DNA from: Micromonospora polyrhachis
GTDB taxonomy: Bacteria > Actinomycetota > Actinomycetes > Mycobacteriales > Micromonosporaceae
NCBI RefSeq assembly: GCF_014203835.1
Contig: NZ_JACHJW010000001.1
Location: 5,592,501-5,656,500, forward strand
Length of the DNA: 64,000 bases
Direction: 5' to 3'
The number at the start of each line of letters is the position of its first letter. Within the stretch, counting starts at the first letter, position 1. The position numbers and the translations under genes were made by a program. The notes beneath the pieces were generated by a model. It was not told where the DNA came from, did not search any database, and was given only the letters and a program-made list of their open reading frames with translations. Below, in pieces: positions 33,175-42,149 of the stretch.

Positions 33175-33843
33175 TCACACTGGTTCGGCGACGGCGGTGG
33201 GGCCGGTCCCCGGCTTGCCGGAGCGGTTTGCGGGGACGGTGCGGGGCGCAACGGTGAACAACGGGATGAAGACGTGGGCGAGCGGGCCGATGGCGAGCGC
33301 GTACGCCACCGTGCCGATGCCGAAGGTGCCACCGAGCAGCCAGCCCACCGCCAGTACGGTCACCTCGATGACGGTCCGCACCAGCCGGATGGAGCGCCCC
33401 GGCCGCCGGGCCACGTAGCCAGTCATCAGCCCGTCCCGGGGGCCGGGGCCGAGGCGGGCACCGAGGTAGAGGCCGGTAGCCATCCCGTTGAGCACGATGC
33501 CGGCGGCCAGGAAGCCGATCCGGGCCGCCACCGGTGTCACGGTGGGCAGCAGGGCCAGGGCTCCGTCGACGACCAGGCCGATGACCACCACGTTGCTGAC
33601 CGTGCCGACTCCGGGGCGTTGCCGCAGCGGGATCCACAACAGCAGTACGAGCGCCCCCACGACGATGGTGGTCACGCCCATGGACAGTCCGGTCCGGTGG
33701 GCCAGTCCCTGGTGGAACACGTCCCAGGGGTTGAGGCCGAGGGTCGATTCGATCGTCAGCGCCATGCTGGTCCCGTAGAGCAGCAGCCCGAGGTAGAGCT
33801 GAGCGAGGCGGCGTATCAGGCGTTGATTGCCAATCGTGGTCAC
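33175..33843 (-). CDS. YczE/YyaS/YitT-type membrane protein
   Basis: This is a 222-residue integral membrane protein with about five hydrophobic segments. The LNPWDVFHQGLAHRTGLSMG block and the LGPGPRDGLMTGYVAR block are the family signatures. Its function is unknown; members are very often divergent from a MocR-type regulator, exactly as here, and are thought to be the regulated transporter. The GTG at 33843 is the likely start (AGGGTGG upstream). The start region contains the first of three GCCAAT repeats shared with the regulator promoter. Confidence 0.85.
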   Translation of the reverse strand: MTTIGNQRLIRRLAQLYLGLLLYGTSMALTIESTLGLNPWDVFHQGLAHRTGLSMGVTTIVVGALVLLLWIPLRQRPGVGTVSNVVVIGLVVDGALALLPTVTPVAARIGFLAAGIVLNGMATGLYLGARLGPGPRDGLMTGYVARRPGRSIRLVRTVIEVTVLAVGWLLGGTFGIGTVAYALAIGPLAHVFIPLFTVAPRTVPANRSGKPGTGPTAVAEPV

Positions 33844-33886
33844 ACGTGCCACCCTAAAAGCCAATTGTCGTGGGGAAAGAGCCAAT
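33829..33886. promoter_or_regulatory. Three direct GCCAAT sites between yczE-like and mocR-like genes
   Basis: GCCAAT occurs at 33829-33834, 33860-33865 and 33881-33886, all in the same direction. Spacings are 31 and 21 bp (three and two helical turns), so all sites face one side of the helix. The reverse form ATTGGC is at 33927-33932, inside the regulator gene. MocR/GabR-type dimers are known to bind direct repeats, so this is the likely autoregulatory operator. Confidence 0.55.
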
Positions 33887-33900
33887 ATTCGGAGCGTGGC

Positions 33901-35358
33901 ATGACATCGCTGGTCCGTGGGCCACAATTGGCTCGGCTTCTCGGGCAGTGGCATGCCCTGCCGGGGCGGCGCCGGAACCCCGACTACCGTGCGCTCGCCG
34001 ACGCGGTACGCGGTCTGCTCGCCGACGGGCGGCTGCCGCTGGGCGTACGACTGCCCGCCGAGCGGGAGCTCGCCGAGGCGCTGGGCATCAGTCGTACCAC
34101 CGTCAGCGCCGCCTACCGGGAGCTTCGGGACAGCGGCCACCTGCACAGCCGGCGGGGCGCGGGCAGCTGGACCAGGCTGCCCGGGGGGCACCGGGTCGCC
34201 AGTTCCGGCCTGTGGACCCCGCAGGACCAACTCGACATGATCGATCTCGGTTACGCGTCGATGGCCGCCCCGGCCGAACTCCTACCGGCCGCCCACGCCG
34301 CCGCCGAAGACCTGCCGCGTTACCTCGGCGGGGCCGGCTACCACCCCATCGGGATCGTGGAACTGCGCGAGGCGGTCGCCCAGTGGTACACCGCTCGGGG
34401 GGTGGCCACCAGTCCCGAGCAGATCATGGTCACCAACGGCACCCAGCACGCCTTCGACCTGGTGGTGCGGCTGCTTCTGCCGCCTGGCGGCAGCGTCCTG
34501 GTCGAATCGCCGACCTATCACAACGCGTTGGCCGCGCTCGCCGCCCGTCGGGCCCGCATCGCCACGCACGGGCTGCTCATCGAGGGGCCGGGCTGGGACG
34601 CCGAGCTGCTACTCGGCAGCCTCCGGCAGATTCGCCCCCGACTGGCCTACCTGATTCCGGAGTTCCAGAACCCCAGCGGACACCTGATGTCGGCCCCACT
34701 ACGAGAGCAGCTGGTCGCCACCGCCCACGCCACCGGCACCGACCTCGTCATCGACGAGTCCTTCGTCGAACTCGCCCTGGACGGCACCGTCGTACCGCCG
34801 CCGGTGGCCGCCTTCGACCGGCACTCCCGGGTCATCTCCATCGGCGGGATGAGCAAGCCCTACTGGGGTGGCCTGCGGATCGGGTGGATCCGCGCCTCCG
34901 CGCCCCAGGTGCAGCGGCTGGCCGCCGCTCGGGTCGGGGTCGACATGGCCAGCCCGGTGCTCGACCAACTGCTCGCCGTACATCTGCTCGCCGACGCCGA
35001 CACGATCGTGGCGGCCCGCCGGGCGCAACTGACCATCCAGCGGGACGCGCTGCTGGCGGCGCTGGCCGAGCTGCTGCCGGAATGGCGGGTTCGGGTGCCC
35101 AGCGGCGGCGTGATCCTCTGGGTGGAGCTGGACGGACCGATTTCCAGCGCGCTGGCGCGGGCCGCCGAGGAGGTGGGTGTACGCCTCGCCCCCGGCCCCC
35201 GGTTCGGCCTGGACGGGACGCTCGAACGGTTCCTCCGGTTGCCGTTCACCTTGGCCCCCGACGACCTGGTCGACGCGGTACGACGCATCGCGGCGGTCCG
35301 CTACGGCCTCGACCACGCCCCGCGTCCACAGTGGATGGACTCAGCCGTGATCGCATGA
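33901..35358 (+). CDS. MocR-type regulator (GntR wHTH fused to aminotransferase domain)
   Basis: This is a 485-residue fusion regulator. Residues 25-95 are a GntR winged helix (PAERELAEALGISRTTVSAAYREL). After a linker, a fold-type I aminotransferase-like domain fills the rest, with NGTQHAFDLVVRLLLPPGG, LIPEFQNPSG and the PLP lysine in SIGGMSKPYWGGLRIGW. MocR proteins sense PLP or amino compounds. The divergent YczE-like membrane gene is its probable target. The ATG at 33901 follows GGAGCG. Confidence 0.93.
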   Translation: MTSLVRGPQLARLLGQWHALPGRRRNPDYRALADAVRGLLADGRLPLGVRLPAERELAEALGISRTTVSAAYRELRDSGHLHSRRGAGSWTRLPGGHRVASSGLWTPQDQLDMIDLGYASMAAPAELLPAAHAAAEDLPRYLGGAGYHPIGIVELREAVAQWYTARGVATSPEQIMVTNGTQHAFDLVVRLLLPPGGSVLVESPTYHNALAALAARRARIATHGLLIEGPGWDAELLLGSLRQIRPRLAYLIPEFQNPSGHLMSAPLREQLVATAHATGTDLVIDESFVELALDGTVVPPPVAAFDRHSRVISIGGMSKPYWGGLRIGWIRASAPQVQRLAAARVGVDMASPVLDQLLAVHLLADADTIVAARRAQLTIQRDALLAALAELLPEWRVRVPSGGVILWVELDGPISSALARAAEEVGVRLAPGPRFGLDGTLERFLRLPFTLAPDDLVDAVRRIAAVRYGLDHAPRPQWMDSAVIA

Positions 35359-35455
35359 TGGGGGGCGGCCCCTACGCCGACGGCTATTCATGCCATTCTC
35401 GGACTATATGCCAGAAGCTCACCGCCGCCGTCACGTCGGTTGACACAATCCCCGA

Positions 35456-36769
35456 GTGGGGGATCAGGGACCGCGCTGGTCACACCGAATCCAGCCGGGG
35501 GCGCCCGGGTTACGGGTGACCCGGTTGGAACTCTTCTACGACCTGGTCTTCGTCTTCGCGTTCCTCAACGTCACCGCGCTGACCTCCGAGGAGATGACCT
35601 CGGGCGCGTTGCTGAGCGGGTTGGTGGTGCTGGCCCTGCTCTGGTGGTGCTGGACCGGGTTCGCCACCGTCGGCAACGCGGTTCGGGCCGACCAGGGGCT
35701 GGTCCCGTTGGCGGGGCTGGCCAGTACGGCCGCCATCCTGGTGCTGGGGCTGAGCATCCCGGAGGCGTTCATCGACGAGCCGGGCGGGCTACCCGGCCCG
35801 CTGGTCTTCGCATCCTGCTACTTCCTGGTTCGAGTCTTGCAGGTGCTGGTCTTCTGGTCGGTCGTGCGCGGTTCGTCGGAGCTGCGTCGGCGCTGGCTGC
35901 TGCTCGCCCTCCCGGTGTGGATCAGCACCATCCTGATCCTGGTCGCCGCGCTGCTACCACCGCGAATCTTCGAGGGTGCCGCCGTGTCCGGGGTGCGGTT
36001 CGGCCTGTGGGTGGTGGCGCTCCTCGTCGAGTACGGCGTGGGTGCGGCGGTGTGGCGCTCCGGCTGGACCCTGAGGTCGGCGGGACACTGGTCGGAGCGG
36101 CACGCGTTGATCGTGCTGGTCGCGTTGGGCGAGTCGGTCATCTCGCTCGGCACCGGGCCGAACCTGCGTCCGGGACTGCCGCTGACCTGGGAGATCCTGG
36201 TGGCGACGATGCTCGGGGTGGCGGTGATCGCGGCGCTGTGGTGGGCGTACTTCGACACCCTCGCGCTCGCGGTCGAGCAGTGCCTGCACCAGACGCAGGG
36301 GCCGAAGCGGGTGTCACTGGCCCGGGACGCGTACACCTACCTGCACCTTCCGCTTATCGCCGGGATCATCATGTTCGCCCTCGGGCTCAAGCGGATCCTC
36401 GCCGAGATAGCCGATCCCGCCCTGTCGGACTGGGCGGACACGGTCGACCAGGCCGACCTCTACGTCCTCTACGGCGGGGTGGTCCTCTACGAACTCGCGT
36501 TGAACGCGATCTCGCTGCGGGCGTTCCGTACCATTCGACTCTCCCCGGCGGGGGCGGCCACCATGCTGCTGCTGTTGACCCCGCTGGCCGTCCAGATGCC
36601 CGCGCTCATCGCGTTGGGGCTGTTGGTGATCGTCTCGGTCAGCCTGGTGACGTTGAAGGTGCTCCGGCCCGCCCAGTCCCGCCGCGAGGTACGGGAGGCG
36701 GCACTGAGTGAGCAGATCGCACTGGAGGCGGAGGAGACGCGGTGGCGAGCCCGGCATCGACGTGAGTGA
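35456..36769 (+). CDS. Low temperature requirement protein A (LtrA) family
   Basis: This is a 437-residue membrane protein with about 12 hydrophobic segments. The family signature VTRLELFYDLVFVFAF stands at residues 21-36, and WWAYFDTLALAVEQ and ARDAYTYLHLPLIAGIIMFALG occur later (the latter in conserved pieces). The family was named from a Listeria cold-growth mutant; the transported substrate is unknown. The start is the GTG at 35456. It stands alone between the mocR gene and a convergent acyl-CoA ligase gene. Confidence 0.9.
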   Translation: MGDQGPRWSHRIQPGAPGLRVTRLELFYDLVFVFAFLNVTALTSEEMTSGALLSGLVVLALLWWCWTGFATVGNAVRADQGLVPLAGLASTAAILVLGLSIPEAFIDEPGGLPGPLVFASCYFLVRVLQVLVFWSVVRGSSELRRRWLLLALPVWISTILILVAALLPPRIFEGAAVSGVRFGLWVVALLVEYGVGAAVWRSGWTLRSAGHWSERHALIVLVALGESVISLGTGPNLRPGLPLTWEILVATMLGVAVIAALWWAYFDTLALAVEQCLHQTQGPKRVSLARDAYTYLHLPLIAGIIMFALGLKRILAEIADPALSDWADTVDQADLYVLYGGVVLYELALNAISLRAFRTIRLSPAGAATMLLLLTPLAVQMPALIALGLLVIVSVSLVTLKVLRPAQSRREVREAALSEQIALEAEETRWRARHRRE

Positions 36770-36902
36770 CGGGGGTCGGGTGTTGGGCCGTACGCGTCGT
36801 CCCGCGGCGGGTGGCCCGGGTGATCGTCGGGCCCCACCGGGTCGTCAGGTCCGGCGGCCGTCGCCCGGGGGCTCTGGGCCACGACCGCCGTGGACCCCGA
36901 CG

Positions 36903-38729
36903 TCAGATCTTGGCGACCGTACCGTCGTACATTCCGTCGATCTCGCTGGCGAAGTTGGTCTCCACCACCCGGCGCTTGATCTTCAACGAGGGGGTCATCT
37001 CGCCATCCTCGATGGTCAGGTCGCGGGGCAGGATGGTCACCTTCTTGATGGTCTCCCAGCGGTTGAGCCTGGCGTTGAGTTCCTCGACGGAACCCTCCAC
37101 CATCGCCCGTGCCTCGGCCGAGGCGACGATCTCGGCGTACCCCTTGTCGGCCAGCGGGCCCTCGGCGGCCCACGCGGTGATCGCCTCGGGGTCGAGGGTG
37201 ACCAGCATGGTGCAGTAGTTGCGGGCCTGGCCGATCACCACCGCCTGGGAGACGTACGGGCACAGCGCCTTGAACATGCCCTCGATGTGCGAGGGGGCGA
37301 TGTACTTGCCACCCGAGGTCTTGACCAGGTCCTTCTTCCGGTCGGTGATCTTCAGATAGCCGTCGGTGTCGAGTTCGCCGATGTCGCCGGTGCGGAAGAA
37401 CCCGTCCTCGGTGAACGCTGCGGCGGTGTCCTCCGGCAGGTTGTGGTAGCCCCGCATCACCGGAGCGCCCCGCAGCAGCACCTCGCCGTCGGTGTCGATC
37501 CGGCACTCCAGGTCGCCCAGTGCCTGACCCACGGTGCCGATGCGGAGCGCGCCCGGGCGGTTGACGAAGTTGCCGGCGCTGCTCTCGGTCAGGCCGTAGC
37601 CCTCGGAGATCGGCAGGTTGGCTGCGGCGAAGAAGGTGGCGATGTCCTTGCTCAGCGGGGCGGAGCCGGAGACCAGCACCCGGATACGTCCCCCGAGCTT
37701 CGTTTGGATCTTGCTGAAGACCAGCTTCTCGGCCAGGCCGTAGCGCAACCGCAGTCCGCCCGGGACCGGCTTGCCCGTCTGCTCCAGGGCCACCTTCTCC
37801 TTGCCGGTCCGCACCGCCCAGTTGAAGATCTTGGCCTTCAGGCCACCGCCGACCAGCGCCGTGGTGACGGACTTGTTGTAGACCTTCTCGAAGATCCGGG
37901 GAGCGCCGCACATCAACGTCGGCTTGACCACCCCGAGCATGTCGACCAGCTTGTCGATGCGACCGTCGACGTAGGTGGGCAGGCCGACGTGGATCACGCC
38001 GCAGAGCAGCGTCTTACCGAAGGAGTGCGACAGCGGCAGCCACAGGTACTGCAGGTCCTCCGGCAGGAGGAGACCGAGCTCGGCCTGGGCGACCCCCTCC
38101 CAGCACCAGCCGGCGTGCAGCAGTTCGACGCCCTTGGGGCGGCCGGTCGTGCCGGAGGTGTAGATCAGGGTGGCGATGTGGTCCGGTTTGATCTCCGCCA
38201 CGATCCGTTCGACCAGGTCGGGGTCGCCGGCCAGGGCCTCGGTGCCGCGCTGCTCCAGTTCGGCGAGGGTGAGCTGGGGCGGGCTGGCCGCCGGGTCCGC
38301 CGTACCGTCGATCACGACGACGTGGGTCAGCGCGGGCAGGTCGGTGCCGGTGACCTTGCTGGCCTGGGCGGCGTTCTCCGCGATCAGGACCCGGGAGCCG
38401 GAGTCGGCGATGATGTAGGTCGTGCCCTCCGGTTCGGTCGTCGGGTAGACCGTGGTGGTCGCCCCGCCCGCGCACATGATGCCGAGGTCGGCGATGACCC
38501 ATTCGAGCCGGGTGTTGGCCAGGATCGCCACCCGGTCCTCCGTGCCGACACCCAGGCCGTGTAGGCCGGCGGCGATCGCCTTGGCCCGCTCGCCGACCTG
38601 CCGCCAGGTCAACCAGACCGGACCGGAGTCGTCGGGCGCGGGATGGCCAAAGGCGTCGCCATCGGGGGAGGCCGCGACCCGTTTCAGGAACATGTCGGGG
38701 ATGGAACGGTAAGGAACTTCGAGAGCCAT
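36903..38729 (-). CDS. Long-chain fatty acid--CoA ligase (FadD15 type)
   Basis: This 608-residue member of the ANL adenylating superfamily activates long-chain fatty acids to acyl-CoA by way of acyl-AMP. The P-loop-like motif is LIYTSGTTGRPKGVEL, followed by WLPLSHSF, the EGYGLTESSAG motif, RTGDIGELDTDGYLKITDRKKD and the C-terminal lysine region TPSLKIKRR. It resembles actinobacterial FadD15. The ATG is at 38729. It is monocistronic, and 286 bases with a short tandem repeat separate it from the PepSY gene. Confidence 0.94.
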   Translation of the reverse strand: MALEVPYRSIPDMFLKRVAASPDGDAFGHPAPDDSGPVWLTWRQVGERAKAIAAGLHGLGVGTEDRVAILANTRLEWVIADLGIMCAGGATTTVYPTTEPEGTTYIIADSGSRVLIAENAAQASKVTGTDLPALTHVVVIDGTADPAASPPQLTLAELEQRGTEALAGDPDLVERIVAEIKPDHIATLIYTSGTTGRPKGVELLHAGWCWEGVAQAELGLLLPEDLQYLWLPLSHSFGKTLLCGVIHVGLPTYVDGRIDKLVDMLGVVKPTLMCGAPRIFEKVYNKSVTTALVGGGLKAKIFNWAVRTGKEKVALEQTGKPVPGGLRLRYGLAEKLVFSKIQTKLGGRIRVLVSGSAPLSKDIATFFAAANLPISEGYGLTESSAGNFVNRPGALRIGTVGQALGDLECRIDTDGEVLLRGAPVMRGYHNLPEDTAAAFTEDGFFRTGDIGELDTDGYLKITDRKKDLVKTSGGKYIAPSHIEGMFKALCPYVSQAVVIGQARNYCTMLVTLDPEAITAWAAEGPLADKGYAEIVASAEARAMVEGSVEELNARLNRWETIKKVTILPRDLTIEDGEMTPSLKIKRRVVETNFASEIDGMYDGTVAKI

Positions 38730-38900
38730 CGCTTAGTCCGCCTTCAGGGGGTGCGCGTGACCGGCGTCACGTGAACTTGCGGTTACCGAAGAGTATTGCC
38801 TGCGGTGTGACCTCGGCTAGTCCTCGATTCGGCGGCGATGCCCACCGTTGTCGACAATCGAACGAGGTGGCTCGACCAGCGTGGTGGAGCAAACCTCACC

Positions 38901-38952
38901 GACCGGACGTGGGATACGGAACACGGGACCGGACGTGGGATACGGAACACCG
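38901..38952. repeat. 26-bp tandem repeat, two copies
   Basis: Units 38901-38926 and 38927-38952 both read GACCGGACGTGGGATACGGA at the start and are identical apart from the last base or two. They lie in the non-coding stretch 38730-39015, between the acyl-CoA ligase start and the PepSY gene stop. Otherwise I see nothing in that stretch. Confidence 0.8.
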
Positions 38953-39015
38953 GGCCGGCCGCCGGGAGCGGGGACACCGCCTCGGCGACCGGCCCGGGGT
39001 CCGGATCGGTCCGGC

Positions 39016-39357
39016 TCAGTCACATGATCCGTCGTCGTCCGGGGAGTCCTGGTCCGCCCCGACGACCGCACCCGTGACACGGTCGACGTCCACCTCATGG
39101 CAGACCCCGCTCTTGGCGATCTCCACATCCCACACGGCACGGCCGTGCTCGTGGTCCAGCTCCACCTCGACGAGCCGGCCGCCGCCGACGTACCCGCGCG
39201 CGATCTCGACGGCCTGCCGAGCGGTGACGCCGCTCGCCGTGGTGACGGTGGCCGACGACGACGCACCGGGTGTCGCAAGGGCGGCCCCGACCGGCGTACC
39301 GACCACCACGGCGGTGAGTGTGCCGCCGACGAGCAGCAGCAGACTTCTGCGAGCCAT
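39016..39357 (-). CDS. Secreted PepSY-domain protein
   Basis: This is a 113-residue exported protein. The N-terminal signal segment (MARRSLLLLVGGTLTAVVVG) is followed by one PepSY domain, seen in VTARQAVEIARGYVGGG and VWDVEIAKSGVCHEVDVD. It has two Cys, and the tail is Asp-rich. PepSY proteins often modulate peptidases or sense cell envelope stress. It lies just downstream of a response regulator/histidine kinase pair on the same strand, which may control it. The ATG at 39357 follows GGAGGTT. Confidence 0.85.
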   Translation of the reverse strand: MARRSLLLLVGGTLTAVVVGTPVGAALATPGASSSATVTTASGVTARQAVEIARGYVGGGRLVEVELDHEHGRAVWDVEIAKSGVCHEVDVDRVTGAVVGADQDSPDDDGSCD

Positions 39358-39433
39358 GATGAACCTCCATGGGTTGTTCCGACTACTGATAGGAGGTTCG
39401 CCCGATCGGAGATAGTGCCGTGCTGTGCGAGTG

Positions 39434-40795
39434 CTAAGCGGAGGTAAAGGCGGCCGGGCTCCCCGGTGTCGCCCGATCCGCCGGCGGTCCCAGTTCCAGG
39501 GACACCCGCGCCCCACCGAGCGGCCCGGTCGACAGACAGAGCCGACCACCGCTGGCCTGTGCGGCCCGATGGGCGATGTCCAGGCCCAGACCGGTGGAAC
39601 CGGCGGAGCTGATCCCACGGATGACCGGGGTCATCGAAGCGGGGACCCCACCGGACTGTCGCGGGACCTCCGGTACCCCCGGTAGACCCGGACCCGCGTC
39701 GGCCACGGTGAGCTGGGCACCACCACCGGGCCTTGGCCGTAGGGTGACGGCGAATGCGGTGCCCTCCGGCGTGTGGGCGAACACGTTGCCCAGCAGCGCG
39801 TCCACCGCCGCGCCGAGATCGTCGGCGGGTACCCGTACCGGCAGCGGCTCCGTCACGAGGTCGAGGGTGACCGTGCGGCCGGTGTCCTCGGACAGCACCG
39901 ACCAGAACGCCACCCGGTCCCGGACCACGAGTGTCGCGTCGCAGACCCGGGCAGCGTCGCCGGTACTGCGGCGGCGGCCCTGCTGGATCAGGCTGGTCAC
40001 CGCCCGCTCCAGATCGTCCACCCGCGCGGTGATCCGCGCGGCGTCGGCCGGATCGGCCAGCGACTCGGCCTCCAGCCGCAACGAGGTCAACGGGGTACGC
40101 AACCGGTGGGACAGGTCGGCGACCTGCTCACGTTCGTCCCGGAGCAGTTCCTGGATTCGGCTGGCGAGGTGGTTGAGCGCCCCCGCCACCCGGCGCAACT
40201 CCGGTGGCCCGGCCGGCCGGGCCCGCGCGGTCAACTCCGCCCGGGCCAACCGGTGGGAGACCGACGACAGCTCGGCGATCGGCGCGACCAGGTTACGGGC
40301 CAGCCGGTCGGCGACGAAGAGGCCGAGTAACAGAAGGGTGACACCCAGGGCGGCGAGCACCAGCCAGGATCGATTGACGCCCTGGGTCAGCTCGGCCCGG
40401 GAGACGAAGGTGCGGATGACCACCGTTCCGTCCGGTCGGCCCTGCACGGCCACCACGACCTCGTAGCCGTCCGGCCGGTCCACCGTGAGACTGTGTCCCC
40501 TGACGGCCAGCTCGACGGCGTCGGTACGTGGTGCCGGCGAACCGAGCACCGAGCCGTCCGGCAGGAAGACGGTGACCGGCCGGTGCGAGGTGGCCGCCAG
40601 CTGCTCGGCGCTGAGTCGCAGGGCGGCCGGCTCGGCGGTGCCGACCAGCGAGACGAGGCTCTGCACGTCGGCGCTGGCGGCGACGACCGCCCGATCGCGG
40701 GCCACGGTGCGCAGCAGCACCGCCAGCGGCACCAGGAAGGCGAGCAGCACCAGGCACATGGTGGCCGCGACGAGCAGGGACAGTCGGGCTCTCAC
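39434..40795 (-). CDS. Sensor histidine kinase
   Basis: This is a 453-residue membrane histidine kinase. One membrane segment lies at residues 3-30, an extracytoplasmic sensor of about 120 residues follows, and a second segment (WLVLAALGVTLLLLGLFVA) precedes a HAMP domain. The phosphorylated His is in DLSHRLRTPLTSLRLEAE, and the ATPase domain has ALLGNVFAHTPEGT and DAGPGLPG. The GTG at 40795 overlaps the stop of the response regulator gene by 4 bases, so it is the cognate kinase. The signal is unknown. Confidence 0.94.
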   Translation of the reverse strand: MRARLSLLVAATMCLVLLAFLVPLAVLLRTVARDRAVVAASADVQSLVSLVGTAEPAALRLSAEQLAATSHRPVTVFLPDGSVLGSPAPRTDAVELAVRGHSLTVDRPDGYEVVVAVQGRPDGTVVIRTFVSRAELTQGVNRSWLVLAALGVTLLLLGLFVADRLARNLVAPIAELSSVSHRLARAELTARARPAGPPELRRVAGALNHLASRIQELLRDEREQVADLSHRLRTPLTSLRLEAESLADPADAARITARVDDLERAVTSLIQQGRRRSTGDAARVCDATLVVRDRVAFWSVLSEDTGRTVTLDLVTEPLPVRVPADDLGAAVDALLGNVFAHTPEGTAFAVTLRPRPGGGAQLTVADAGPGLPGVPEVPRQSGGVPASMTPVIRGISSAGSTGLGLDIAHRAAQASGGRLCLSTGPLGGARVSLELGPPADRATPGSPAAFTSA

Positions 40796-41484
40796 CGCGG
40801 GTCCGGGAGCGTCCCGAACCGGACCCCGACGCCGCGCACGGTATGCAGATAGCGGGGTTCCTGCGCGGTCTCGCCCAGCTTGCGGCGCAGCCAGGACAGG
40901 TGCACGTCCACCGTCTTGTCGGCACCGCCGTACGGCACTCGCCACACCTCGGTCAGCAGTTCCCGTTTGGTGACCACCTGTCCGGCCCGGCTGGCGAGGT
41001 GGTGCAACAGGTCGAACTCGCGGGGCGTGAGGTCGAGCGGCACCTCACCCAGGCTGGCCGTACGGGCCGCCGGGTCGATCCGCAACCCATCGACCACGAT
41101 CACCTCGGCTCGGTCCGGCCGGCCGGGACCCCGGCGCAGCACCGCGCGAATCCGCGCATCGAGCTGGGTGGCGGTGAACGGCTTGACCACATAGTCGTCC
41201 GCGCCCGCATCCAGCCCTCGGACGATCTCCGCGTCGTCGTCCCGGGCGGTCACGATGATCACTGGCGTCCGGTTGACCGCCCGCAGCATCCGCAGCAGTT
41301 CCAGACCATCCAGATCGGGCAGCCCGAGATCGAGGATCACCAGTTCGGGGCGCTCGTCGAGGATGGTCTGCAAGCCACTCATCGCGGTGTAGGCGGTGGC
41401 CACGGCGTGCCCCCGGTCCTTCAGGGCGCGGATCAGCGGCGTCCGGATCGCCGGGTCGTCTTCGATCAGTAGCAGCCGGGCCAC
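40792..41484 (-). CDS. OmpR-family response regulator
   Basis: This 230-residue regulator has a receiver domain (LLLIEDDPAIRTPL, phospho-acceptor Asp in VILDLGLPDLDG, Lys in DDYVVKPF) and an OmpR winged helix (DLTPREFDLLHHLASRAG, then VDVHLSWLRRKLG). The frame is open upstream, but the GTG at 41484 matches the usual start of the domain. It is cotranscribed with the kinase and probably acts on the downstream PepSY gene or the divergent exported-protein gene; both are guesses from position. Confidence 0.94.
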   Translation of the reverse strand: MARLLLIEDDPAIRTPLIRALKDRGHAVATAYTAMSGLQTILDERPELVILDLGLPDLDGLELLRMLRAVNRTPVIIVTARDDDAEIVRGLDAGADDYVVKPFTATQLDARIRAVLRRGPGRPDRAEVIVVDGLRIDPAARTASLGEVPLDLTPREFDLLHHLASRAGQVVTKRELLTEVWRVPYGGADKTVDVHLSWLRRKLGETAQEPRYLHTVRGVGVRFGTLPDPR

Positions 41485-41600
41485 CGAATCACGGTAGCCC
41501 GACGGGTCACCGGCGTACGGTAACCCGGCCGTCGAAGCAGGTCGATGTCGCCGCCTCCCCGGCGCCCCCGTCGACCGGGCACCGGGCATAGTTCGAGGGT

Positions 41601-42062
41601 ATGAACCGCCGATTCCTGCTCGCGGTGGCGGGGTGGCTGGTCGCCGCGGGGGCGGCCACGGCCACTGGCCTGGCGGCCGTACACGTCATCGGACCTGGCA
41701 TCACCGGCCCGGTGGGTGAGGTGGTCAGCGAGGCGGCGGTGGCCCGATCCCTGGCCGCCGCCCCGCCGCCCGCGACGGCCGTGCCGACCGGCGTACCCGG
41801 GCCGCCGACGCGGCCCGGGGCCGGACCGACCGATGATCCGAACTCGGACCGGGTGATGTCGACCCCTGGCGGGACGGTGGTGGCCCGGTGCCTGGAGGGC
41901 GAGGTGCTGCTGGTGTCCTGGGCACCGGCGCAGGGCTACGGCATCAAGGAGGTCGACCGGGAACCGGACGCCCACGTCCAGGTGACGTTCGAGGGCGTGG
42001 CGGGCCAGGTCGAGGTGGACCTGAGCTGCGTGGCCGGTAGGCCGGCGGCCTCCTGGGACTGA
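41601..42062 (+). CDS. Exported protein of unknown function
   Basis: This 153-residue product has an N-terminal signal or anchor (FLLAVAGWLVAAGAATATGLAAV), a Pro/Ala-rich linker around residues 50-80 and a small C-terminal domain with two Cys (VVARCLEGEVLLVSW, VEVDLSCVAG) that may form a disulfide outside the cell. It is divergent from the two-component system, 116 bases away, a common sign of a regulated or sensed partner. No family is recognised. Confidence 0.75.
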   Translation: MNRRFLLAVAGWLVAAGAATATGLAAVHVIGPGITGPVGEVVSEAAVARSLAAAPPPATAVPTGVPGPPTRPGAGPTDDPNSDRVMSTPGGTVVARCLEGEVLLVSWAPAQGYGIKEVDREPDAHVQVTFEGVAGQVEVDLSCVAGRPAASWD

Positions 42063-42149
42063 CCCGCCACCCGGCAGCGATCTCGCGCGTCCCCGTCCAG
42101 CCGAAGGCGTGACCTCGCGCGTACTGTCTCGCCGGAACGGCGCGACCGC

